Below, one piece after another: positions 44,829-53,880 of a stretch of DNA of 64,000 nucleotides (its first letter is position 1; the number at the start of each line of letters is the position of its first letter). This stretch comes from Spirosoma rhododendri (GTDB lineage: Bacteria; Bacteroidota; Bacteroidia; Cytophagales; Spirosomataceae). Where the stretch lies: the NCBI RefSeq assembly GCF_012849055.1, contig NZ_CP051677.1, forward strand, positions 62,001 through 126,000, read 5' to 3'. The translations under genes and the position numbers were made by a program. A model generated the notes under the pieces. The model had not been told where the DNA came from and searched no databases. It worked only from the letters and a program-made list of their open reading frames with translations.

Positions 44829-46030
44829 TTACTGGTAAATCAGGTATTTCTTCCGCATTTGCTGGTAGGTAGCGAGTTGCGGCTGCCAGCTTTTGCGGAT
44901 TGTTGCTTCCGGTACGCCCGCCGTTAGTTGCAGCCGTAGCTGATCGGTGCCAGCTAGCCGGTCGAAGCCCCCCCCGCCAGAAAGAACGTCGGCTTGTCGG
45001 TAGCGCGTTTGTAAAAATCAAACAGGTAGTCGAGCATCAGGCCCGTTTTCGAGATGGGTGCCTGCGTCAGGTCGAGGCCATAGCACAGCTTGCCTTCCTG
45101 CGGTGGGTTCATCGCACCGGGCTTGTCAACGGGGGTAAATTCGTAGGGGCCGTACTTCGTAACGGGCGATCCGATCACCTGAAACTGTTTGTCCGTACCG
45201 CGCCCGACACTGACGACGGTACCTTCGAAAAAGCAAAGCGACGGGTATAGTAGCACCGCCTGCTGATTGGGCAGGTTCGGCGATGGTCGCAGCGGTAACA
45301 CGTAGGGGGTCTGGTGCGTGTAGTTTTTGACCGGAATCACTGTCAGCTGGCAGGTTTTGCCGGGGCCGAGCCAGCCTTCGCCATTGATCATTCCCGCCAG
45401 TTCGCCCTCCGTCAGCCCGTAGACGACCGGGATGGGGTGCATACCGACGAACGATTTGAATTTGGGATTCAGCACCGGCCCATCGACATAGTGCCCGTTG
45501 GGGTTGGGTCGGTCGAGCACGATGAATGGCTTACCAGCTTCGGCGCAGGCTTCCATCACGTAGTGCATGGTGCTGATGTATGTGTAGAACCGGCAACCCA
45601 CGTCCTGAATGTCGAACAGCACCACATCGAGCGAATCCATCTGCGCGGCCGACGGCTTGCGGTTGGCTCCGTACAGCGACGCGATCATCACACCCGTTTT
45701 GGGGTCACGGCCGTTGCTGATTTTTTCCCCGTCGGTCGCTTCACCGCGAAAGCCGTGCTCGGGGGCAAAGATTGTTTTCACCGCAACGCCCAGCGCCAGC
45801 AAACTGTCGACCAGGTGCGTTTTACCAATTCGTGACGTGTGATTGACCACCATCCCTACCCGTTTGCCTTTCAGGGCGGGCAGGTACAGCGCGGTCTGCT
45901 CCGCACCGGGACTGACAACCGGGCGGGCCGCACTGGCCGAAGCCGTTTTCTGAGTGGACTGACCCTGGCAGGCAATCGACAGGCTAACCAGCGATACGAA
46001 AAGCAATCGGCAGACGATAGGCAGCGGCAT
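44829..46030 (-). CDS. DUF1343/NamZ-like exo-beta-N-acetylmuramidase lipoprotein, frameshifted near its end as sequenced
   Basis: About 400 residues from ATG 46030. Lipobox LSIAC. DUF1343 marks: VGMVVNHTSRIGKTHLVDSL, FAPEHGFRGE, DGEKISNGRDPKTG, VVLFDIQDVGCRFYTYISTMHY, LDRPNPNGHYVDGP and EGTVVSVGRGTDKQFQVIG. The frame stops at 44954, but one extra base in the eight-C run at 44968-44975 restores LAGGGFDRLAGTDQLR and carries on to 44829. NamZ of Bacillus and Tannerella releases MurNAc from peptidoglycan ends. It sits downstream of SusCD and upstream of a SASA esterase. Confidence 0.83.
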
Positions 46031-46059
46031 GGTGTTTAGGAGTGATTTGCACAAAAATA

Positions 46060-46092
46060 GGCGATTCGACACAAATCCTGCGTCGAATCGCC
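46060..46092 (-). terminator. Hairpin followed by T-run upstream of the NamZ-like gene
   Basis: Perfect 11-bp arms GGCGATTCGAC (46060-46070) and complement (46082-46092), 11-nt spacer, followed in the minus direction by TATTTTTG. It may end the SusCD transcript. TATTTTTG also fits TAnnTTTG, so a promoter for the NamZ-like gene may overlap it. Confidence 0.55.
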
Positions 46093-46123
46093 CACCGGTA
46101 CCTGAACTGGCTGACAAGGCTGT

Positions 46124-46236
46124 ACCCGATAGCTTCCAGCCGCTCGGCGGTCCGATGTCGGAGCCGCGCTAGCGGCTAACCGGGCGAATCTACTTTAGCC
46201 TGACGATTCCGACAGCTGGAAGCTGTCGGGGACAAT
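46124..46236. repeat. G+C-rich palindromic element, shortened copy of the 58102-58233 element
   Basis: The left arm AGCTTCCAGCCGCTCGGCGG... and the loop AGCGGCTAACCGGGC...TTTAGCCTGACG match the 58102-58233 element in the opposite orientation. The right arm has lost about 15-25 bases (GCTGGAAGCTGTCGGGGACAA remains). Lies between the DUF3823 gene and the NamZ-like gene. Confidence 0.8.
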
Positions 46237-46262
46237 TCCTCTCCCAAACATCCCCTGACTGG

Positions 46263-46930
46263 CTAGAGCGTTACCTGTTGAACGGGCGTGTAGAGCAGTT
46301 CGGCCACACCCGCTGTTTTCACCCCCAGCCGCACGTAGGCCGTTCCCTTGACTGCGGCTGGCGTTGCCAGCGTGAGCGATAGAGGCTTACTCAGATCAGC
46401 CACGGCCGTCCCCGACAAACTGGCACTTCCGGCGTTGTTGGTCGCGTCGACAAACTGGGTCGTTCCGACGTACAGCGTCACCTGTTCAACGGTCCGGCCA
46501 CTGACGACCTGATTGATCTGAGCGCTGGACGTCAGGTTTGTGCCGCTTCGCTGAAAGGTCGGTGCGCTGATGGTAAAGTACGGCTGTACCGGCACGTCGA
46601 TCTGCGTCGTGCCGCGCACCTGCACGTTGATCGTATCGGTATTGTCGGCCCAGGGGCCGTTGCCGCGCAGCCGCACCAGCTTGTAATCGCCATCGAAGAG
46701 CGAGGCCGAAAAAGAGCCGTCCTGATTGATAAAAACCGGAATCTTCGAGAACAGCTGGTAGCCCCGCTGCCAGAGTTCGAGCTGTACGCCGTTGGTGCGG
46801 ACTCCCACCGGCTGATTCTGATAAACCACCCGCCCGGTCAGGGTCGAGGCCGGGGGTCGTAGTTGTCGTATTTGCAGGCGCTAAGCAGCGCAGTGGCCAG
46901 CAACAGCCCGGCATACACAAGTGCTTTCAT
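46263..46930 (-). CDS. DUF3823 lipoprotein of the SusCD locus, frameshifted near its start as sequenced
   Basis: About 222 residues from ATG 46930. MKALVYAGLLLATALLSAC gives a clean lipobox, then KYDNYD. The frame breaks there, and one extra base in the run at 46852-46856 gives DPPASTLTGRVVYQNQPV and the long frame ending at 46263. DUF3823 proteins have two beta-sandwich domains (VQLELWQRGYQ..., then FTISAPTFQRSGTNLTSSAQI) and typically follow susD, where they are taken to be surface glycan-binding lipoproteins. The gene starts 8 bases after the susD stop. Confidence 0.83.
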
Positions 46931-46937
46931 AACGAGA

Positions 46938-48782
46938 TCAGTGGAATGGGTTGCGGACGATCTTCGGATTGTTGTTGATAACCGATTGATCGATAGACGA
47001 ATAGTAATTACCAAACTGGAACTGCCGGGGAGCCCGGAACCGGGGCGCGACCAGCTTCATAAACACGTATTTGTTGTGCCGGGCGGCATCGCCGGGCCGT
47101 ACAACCCGGTACGGATACAGGGCGTACATCACGGCGTCGGGGTTTGATGGGTTGCCGTTCCAGACGTCGTGGGCGATACGCCAGCGTTTCAGATCCCAGA
47201 CGCGGTGATCCTCGAACGCCAGCTCGACCCGGCGCTCGTTTTGCAGCCGCCCGATAGTTAGCTCTTTCAGGCTGTTGGCCCCGAAACCCGCCCGTTCGCG
47301 CACCCGGTTGACGTAGGTCAGGGCTTCGGCGGTTTGCCCCAGTTCGAGAGCCGCTTCCGATGCGTTGAGCAGCACCTCGCCCAGCCGGAACCGCACCCAC
47401 CAGATATCACTGCCCACACCCCGCGTACTCGACATTGCCGCCGGGTCCACGAATTTGCGCAGGTAAAAGCCCGTGTTCGTCACGTCGACCTGCGAGCGTT
47501 GCGGCCCCGAACTACCCGTTTGCAGCAGGCCGTCGGTGTAGGTAGTGCCCAGCGCGTTGCCTTCCGAAATCTGGTAGTTGGCACCATCCCAGACCAGCAC
47601 CCCCGCCTGAATCTGCACCTCCTGCCCTTTGAAGCTGGTGCCGGGGTAAATCACCGTACCGTAGAGCCGCGCATCCTTGTTGGCGAATGGCCCGCTCAGG
47701 TTGTCGTAGTAGATATAGTCCGAATTGTCGGCGGTGCGCGTTTTCAGCTCGCCCGACGAGCCGTCGAGGTATTCAAAGTCCTCGACCAGATTCAGCGAGG
47801 GTGTTACGTTCGACGAACTGAGGTTGTCTTCGCGCAGGCCACGGGCAATGTTGTCGTAGCTGTAGCCGTGCCGGTAACCTTTGCTGACCAGAAAATCCTT
47901 GACGAAGATGGCTTCCCGGTTGTTGGCTTTCCGGGTGATAGCTTCGAAGAAATTCTCGCCCAGGTTGGGGTTGACCCGGTACAGCGCGTAGTTGCCTTCC
48001 GTCAGAATCTTACGCGAGGCTTCCAGCGACTTCGTGTAGTACTCCGTGGCGCGGTTAGCCGGAATTCCGACCTCCCCACCCGACGTTGTGATGGGCGCGG
48101 CCAGCCGGTTGTTGTACTTGGCAATCGATCCGGCGTAGAGCATGGCCCGGCTTTTCAGGGCGAGTGCCGTAAACTTATTGGCGCGCGTATTACTACCGTC
48201 GTTACCCAGCACATCCATCACCGCGTCGAGTTCGCTGCCGATGAAGTCGTACACCTCCGACTCTTTGGCGCGGGGTACTTGCAGGGGCGACGGATCTCCG
48301 CTGAAATCGTAGACAAGCTGCTTCGTTACCAGCGGCACACCGCCCATCCGCTTGACCAGCTCGAAATACTGGTAGGCCCGCAGAAACCGAAACTCCGCGT
48401 TGAACTGGGTTTTCTGAGCCGCCGTTAGCGCGGTACTCGTCTGAATATTGTCGAGGGCCAGGTTGATGTCGCGAATCAGGCCGTAATCCCACAACCGCCA
48501 GCGGTCGAAGCCGTACGAGATGATATTGTTGCGCCCATCGCCCGAACCCGACCAGCTGGCTTCGTCGTAATCGGCAAAGCCACCGTTGTTGTTATCGATC
48601 TGGGTGTGTACCGGCAGGCGGTTGTAGTAGTTGGCAAGCAGGCTAGTAATCAGGGCAGGGTCGTTCCAGACCTGACTATCCAGAATAACGTTGACCGGCT
48701 GCCGGTCGAGCCATTCCTCCTTACAGGCCGACGTCGACCACAGGGTGGCACCGATCAGAAAACTTATCAGAATGCGTTTCAT
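46938..48782 (-). CDS. SusD/RagB family nutrient-binding outer-membrane lipoprotein
   Basis: 614 residues. Lipobox TSAC (Cys about 20), KEEWLDRQPVN after it, helical TPR-like scaffold with LALDNI and AEFRFLRAYQYFELVKRMGGVPLV, and the C-terminal RagB block with VWDLKRWRIAHDVWN and YALYPYR. SusD binds the glycan or peptide and closes over the SusC channel. The substrate cannot be predicted from sequence; neighbours suggest amino-sugar-containing glycan. Co-transcribed between susC and DUF3823. Confidence 0.94.
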   Translation of the reverse strand: MKRILISFLIGATLWSTSACKEEWLDRQPVNVILDSQVWNDPALITSLLANYYNRLPVHTQIDNNNGGFADYDEASWSGSGDGRNNIISYGFDRWRLWDYGLIRDINLALDNIQTSTALTAAQKTQFNAEFRFLRAYQYFELVKRMGGVPLVTKQLVYDFSGDPSPLQVPRAKESEVYDFIGSELDAVMDVLGNDGSNTRANKFTALALKSRAMLYAGSIAKYNNRLAAPITTSGGEVGIPANRATEYYTKSLEASRKILTEGNYALYRVNPNLGENFFEAITRKANNREAIFVKDFLVSKGYRHGYSYDNIARGLREDNLSSSNVTPSLNLVEDFEYLDGSSGELKTRTADNSDYIYYDNLSGPFANKDARLYGTVIYPGTSFKGQEVQIQAGVLVWDGANYQISEGNALGTTYTDGLLQTGSSGPQRSQVDVTNTGFYLRKFVDPAAMSSTRGVGSDIWWVRFRLGEVLLNASEAALELGQTAEALTYVNRVRERAGFGANSLKELTIGRLQNERRVELAFEDHRVWDLKRWRIAHDVWNGNPSNPDAVMYALYPYRVVRPGDAARHNKYVFMKLVAPRFRAPRQFQFGNYYSSIDQSVINNNPKIVRNPFH

Positions 48783-48794
48783 AGACGATGAGAA

Positions 48795-51700
48795 TTAGAA
48801 GCTCAGATTGAAACCCGCGCTGTAGAGCCGTTGCGTGGGGTATACCAGCCCGTTGCCCGACGCGATTTCGGGGTCGATTTCGTACTGTTTGACGTTGTCG
48901 AACGAAAGCAGGTTGGTACCCGACAGGTAGACGCGCAGCGCCGTAAGCCCCAGCCGGTCCATGACGGGTTTCGGCAGGTTGTAGCCCAGTTCGAGGTTAC
49001 GCAGGCGCAGGTAAGTCACGTTGGTTACCCAGAAGTCGTTGCGCCAGTTGTTGGCGTGACTGCCGTAGTCTTTCCGAATGGCCGGATACAGCCCCGCCAC
49101 CCACGGACTATCGGGGTTGTAGGGGTCGGACCGGTGCCAGCGGTCTTCGAGCATGTAGGCTGGCGACGTACCGTTGTTCTGGTACGGGAATTTCAGCTCC
49201 CAGTTTCGCTCCAGACTCTGCATCGTACCACCGGCGAAACCGACGAAGAGCGAGAAGTTCTGCCAGCTCAGATTGGCGTTCAGGCCGAAGCTCATGAACG
49301 GTGGCCAACCCTGCGCGTAGCCGATGGGCCGCTCGTCGAGGTAGTTGATGATACCGTCGCCGTTGACGTCCTGATAGATAAAGTCGCCGGGCAGCATGGT
49401 CCGGTTGCCCTGCCCGTCGTTGTTGACCGGGTGGTTGGCAATCTCCTGCGCACTCTGGAACCGGCCCGTCACGTGATAGCCCCAGGTGGTGCCGCCCCAG
49501 CGGTTCATGGCCGAATTGCGGTACTGATCCCACGAATTACCAAAGCGGGGCTTGTACTGCTCACCCGCCTGGTACCGGCTATAGGTGGCGTTGGCCCCAA
49601 CGGTGTACGACAGCTTACCCGCTTTGCCCGAGTAGTTGATAGACCCTTCCATACCCTTGTTGAATTCCGTATTCAGGTTTTCGGGGGCAGCGAGTAGCCT
49701 ACCTCGCTCGGCAGCAGTACGTCGTAGCGGGCGGCTGGCAGGCCCGTGCGTTTGCGCTGAAACACATCGAACGTACCCGACAGGCGGCTGTTGAACAGGG
49801 AGAAATCGAAGCCCAGGTTGGTCGATACGTTGTTGATCCACGACAGGTTGGTGATGGGCACACCACGCGGCTGGATACCCGTAATCAGCGTGCCGTTGAA
49901 CAGCGCACTCCCCGCCCCCCAGTTGTAGCCTGTCAGGTAGCTGAACGGGGCCACGATAAAGCCGGGCGAAATCTGGTTGTTGTTGGTATTGTCGCTACCC
50001 GTTTTACCCCACGACGCCCGCAGCTTGAAGTCGCTGACCACGCTGCCGATGGCGTTTTTGATGACGGGCTCTTCCAGCAGCCGCCAGCCCAGCGATACAC
50101 CGGGAAAAAACCCGTACCGGCGACCGGGTGCGAACAGGAACGATCCGTCGTAACGGCCCAGCACTTCGACCAGATACTTCTGCTTATAATTGTAATTGAT
50201 CCGGCCGATATAGCCCGCCCGCGCCACTTCACCGTACTCGTCGGCCAGATAATCCTGATTGGCGAAATACTGGATCGGGATATAGTTGTTGGGCGGCACG
50301 GTATGCACCACCAGATAGCGGTTGCTCCAGTCCGACCGCTCAAAAGCCGCAACGGCCGAGATACCATGATCGCCGAACTGCTTGTTGTAGGTCAGCTGAA
50401 ACTGGCCAAACTGATCGATCAGCGTGCGCCGACGTTGCTCGCGCCAGGGGTTCTGGTTGCCCCCGCCCGGCACGACGTTGTACGTGTCGTTCGTCGGGTT
50501 ATAGCTGTAGGTGTTGTAGGTGTACTCGAAGCCGTCAAAATTCAGGGCCGTATGGTTGTACGAAAACGTCGCCTTGGCGATTAGCCCGAAGCCGAAGTCG
50601 TACTGCGCATACAGGTTGGCTTTAGCCGCTCGCCAGACCTCGTCGTTATAGCCAGTGATCGACTTTTTATAGGTCGCCGGATTGACGTTGATGTTGTGCG
50701 TCTGGGCAATGTAATTCGGGTTATCGTTGGCGTAGGGCCGCTCGGTAGGCCACATCGAGAACACACTCAGCAACGGGTTGAAATAATCGTCGATACCCGG
50801 CACGCCCGTCTGCTTCCGTGTTTCGACCCGCCCGCTGATCTGCGCGCCGATGCGCAGCCCCTTCGTCAGTCCGGCTTCCAGGTTGGCTTGCAGGTTGGTG
50901 CGTTTAAAGCTGAAATCTTCGATCAGCGCCTTCTGATCGAGGTGGTTGACGGCCACGTAATAGTTGGCGTTGTTTGCACCACCCGTTACGCTGGCGTTCA
51001 GCGAATACTGCGGCACGTTAGACCGGAGCACCATTTTGTAGTAATCGTAGTTCTGGTAGCCTTTCTCGGTACCGACGCGCCACTTTTCCAGCTCGTCGGG
51101 CGTTATGCTGGGCCGGATGCCCAGGTTCTGATCCGACTCGACCAGCCCGCGCTGATGCTGATAGGCATTGGCGGGGTACGGGTAGCGGGAAAAGTCCTGA
51201 AAGCCATAGTAACCGTTGAGGTTGATGGCGGTTTTCTGGTTGGCACGGCCTTTCCGGGTCGTTACGAGTACCACGCCATTGGCCGCCCGCAAGCCGTAGA
51301 TAGCCGCCGACGCATCTTTCAGGATCGAAATATTTTCGATGTCGTTCTGACCCAGGTTATTAAACTGCCCCGCGTCGGCCGGCACACCGTCGATGACGTA
51401 GAGCGGCTCACCCATGTTCCGAACTTCGATATTAACGGCACCACCCGGCCGGGAGTCCGTCGCCCGCGACGTGATACCCTGCACCTTACCCACGAGCGCG
51501 GCCGACGAAGTAACAGCCGGGGTTTTCAGCAGATCATCGGACTGCACCGTACTGACCGCCCCCGTAACGGTTCCGCGCGATTGCGTGCCGTACCCAACCA
51601 CCACAACTTCATCGAGCGACTGATCGTCGGCTACCAGCGTCATCGTCAGCTGGGTCTGCGTCCCGACGGTTGTTTCCTGCGTTTTGTAGCCGATATAGCT

Positions 51701-52012
51701 GAAGACCAGCACGGTGTTATTGCTGGGTACTTTGACGGTGAACCGGCCGTTTGCATCGGTGGCAGAGCCCTGCGTGGTTCCTTTGATAACGACGTTCACC
51801 CCCGGCAGCCCAACGCCTTTGTCGTCTTTAACCAAACCGGTTATCGTGATGTCGTCCTGACGAAGACCAGCGCTGGCAGCAGGCACCGACCTGAACCAGC
51901 TGGGTGGGCTGGGCGCGGCCAGCGTAGATCCAGCCGTAAGTCCCAGAATAAGTGGCAGATACAAACGACCAACTGGCCGGTACCACGGTGTAGGCGGTAC
52001 TGATTTTTTCAT
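48795..52012 (-). CDS. SusC/RagA family TonB-dependent outer-membrane transporter, frameshifted as sequenced
   Basis: About 1070 residues from ATG 52012; the frame opens at 52120 without homology. Signal peptide, carboxypeptidase-D-like domain (ITGLVKDDKGVGLPGVNVVIKGT), TonB box region SLDEVVVVGYGTQSRGTVTGAVS, plug domain (YVIDGVP, NDIENISILKDASAAIYGLRAANGVVLVTTRKG) and a 22-strand barrel. The frame stops at 49673, and one extra base at 49683-49687 restores LPPENLNTEFNKGMEGSI and runs to 48795. It imports the SusD-bound ligand with TonB energy. Confidence 0.92.
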
Positions 52013-52555
52013 ACCTTTATGCGTTTTGTCTTGATAGAAAAGGGCAAAAACATTCCTGACACCCGCCAAACGGGTGCTACACAGATCGGGAATTAATCGG
52101 GTCAGCGGTGGTACCAGCACTGCTGACCTTTTTTTGTAACGACCTAGCTAATTGCGTACTGACTCGCTGAGTTTTGTCTTTGTGTGCTTCCTGTCATAAG
52201 TTTTCTTTACTTCGTTTTATCCTATAAATCAAATGTAAAATGCATGTTAATTAAAACCGAATTAAAATTAATATCCAGTCAATAGTTGTAAATTTTTGCT
52301 CATAAAATAGGCTTATCCCCGCACAAATGACGATATCGGCATCCAAACTGACTTTTTTTTATTATTATCTGCCGGACACGACCTATTCAGAATGGTAGCT
52401 GATTAACAGTTCAGTACACCTAACAGCAGAACCGTTGGGTGGTAAATTTGACAGCCACGTATGAGCTCTATAGCTGATACCCGTTTCTTTGTAGTTGCTG
52501 TTGCCGCTGGTCGGTACGATGCACGCAGCAACCAATCTTTAGTCAGCCAACTACG
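52013..52555. promoter_or_regulatory. Divergent region between susC and the FtsX-like gene
   Basis: 543 bases without a gene. A+T content rises strongly between 52200 and 52380. It holds a candidate -7 element for susC (TACATTTG, 52230-52237, minus strand), which would give a leader of about 210 bases, and one for the plus-strand gene (TAAATTTG, 52443-52450). The long susC leader could hold regulation. No anti-sigma/ECF pair lies nearby. Confidence 0.45.
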
Positions 52556-53782
52556 TTGAATCTTTCTTTATTTCTGGCCCGCCGGGTGCGCCGTGCCCCG
52601 CAGGGTAGCTTCTCGACCACCGTTACCCGTATCGGCATTGGCAGCATCGCGCTGGCACTGGCGGTTATGATTATTGCGTTTGCCGTACTGTTTGGCTATC
52701 AGCGGTCTATTCAGCAAAAAATCTTCTTGTTCGGGGCCCATTTGCAAGTCAGCAAATTCACCAACAACCATTCGTACGACGATACGGCGCTGCCGCTCAA
52801 TACGCCCCTGTTCAACGCCGGCGCCAATATTCCGGGCGTTGACCATATACAGGCTGTCGCCACCAAACCGGGTATCCTGAAAACACCCGACGAGCTGGCC
52901 GGCGTCGTGCTGAAAGGTGTCGGGCGCGATTACAACTGGAATCTGCTACGCGAATCGCTGGTGGCGGGTACGGTACCCGAAGTGGGGGCTGACACGGGTA
53001 ATGGCTCGACACAGTTGCTGATTAGTCAGTACATGGCCAATCAGTTGAAGGCGACCGTCGGGCAGTCGCTGCCGCTGTATTTTCTGGGCAACCCGCCCCG
53101 CGCCCGCAAAATGACCATTGTCGGCATCTACGAAACGGGGCTGGAGGAAGTCGATAAAACAATCGCACTGGGCGACATCCGCCTGATTCAGCGGCTAAAC
53201 AAGTGGGGCCCCGACACGGTAGGGAGTTACGAAATTTTCGTGCGCGACTTCAGCAAACTCGACCAAACCCGCGAAACCGTATTCGACCGGTTATCGCCCG
53301 ACATGCGGCTGGTATCGGTCAAAGAACAGTACCGCCCCCTCTTCGACTGGATGCTCCTGCTTGACCGCAACATGGTTATTCTGCTGGGGCTGATTGCGTT
53401 TGTGGCGTCGTTCAACATGGTATCGGTGCTGCTAGTGCTGATGATGGAACGGACGCCCATGATCGGCCTGCTGAAGACGCTGGGCGGCACCGACACCCTC
53501 ATCCGGCGTATGTTTCTGCACGTCGGGCTGGGTATGGTTGTGTGGGGGCTAGTGATCGGCAACGTGATTGGCATCGGCTTATGCTTTCTACAGGATCGGT
53601 TCCGGCTTATTCCGCTCGATCCCAAAAACTACTTTATCAAGTACGTACCCATCGCCTGGGACTGGCCGACCATTCTGGCTCTCAACGGCGCGACCGTTCT
53701 GCTGATCGCTCTGGTGCTCTGGATTCCGACCATCATTATCAACCGTATTCAGCCGATACGGGCGCTGGCGTTCAAGAAGTAG
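52556..53782 (+). CDS. FtsX-like ABC transporter permease (LolC/LolE-like)
   Basis: 408 residues from TTG 52556 (LSLFLARRVRRAPQGSFSTTVTRIGIGSIALALAVMI). One N-terminal membrane helix, a large periplasmic MacB-PCD-like domain (about 50-265), then three C-terminal helices with the FtsX motif VSVLLVLMMERTPMIGLLKTLGGTD. Similar to the lipoprotein-releasing LolCE permeases that extract lipoproteins from the inner membrane. The partner ATPase LolD is not adjacent. A TAAATTTG element lies about 105 bases upstream. Confidence 0.87.
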   Translation: MNLSLFLARRVRRAPQGSFSTTVTRIGIGSIALALAVMIIAFAVLFGYQRSIQQKIFLFGAHLQVSKFTNNHSYDDTALPLNTPLFNAGANIPGVDHIQAVATKPGILKTPDELAGVVLKGVGRDYNWNLLRESLVAGTVPEVGADTGNGSTQLLISQYMANQLKATVGQSLPLYFLGNPPRARKMTIVGIYETGLEEVDKTIALGDIRLIQRLNKWGPDTVGSYEIFVRDFSKLDQTRETVFDRLSPDMRLVSVKEQYRPLFDWMLLLDRNMVILLGLIAFVASFNMVSVLLVLMMERTPMIGLLKTLGGTDTLIRRMFLHVGLGMVVWGLVIGNVIGIGLCFLQDRFRLIPLDPKNYFIKYVPIAWDWPTILALNGATVLLIALVLWIPTIIINRIQPIRALAFKK

Positions 53783-53880
53783 CGCATCGTTGACCGGGCG
53801 GTTCAACAGCGTCTTTTACGGGCTATGCGGCCTTGGGCTTTCTTCGTATCTTTGGTATAATTTCCAGATACGATAGAACT

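Noticed and set aside
46052-46059. TATTTTTG as a firm promoter for the NamZ-like gene
   Set aside because: It follows an 11-bp hairpin and reads equally well as the T-run of a terminator; no -33 element at the right distance.
47334-48428. Plus-strand open frame of 364 codons opposite susD
   Set aside because: Entirely within the conserved susD gene on the other strand, with no family features; a shadow produced by codon bias.
50696-52003. Plus-strand open frame of 435 codons opposite susC
   Set aside because: Lies fully inside susC; the sequence shows no domain and has the Arg/Val/Asp bias of an antisense frame.
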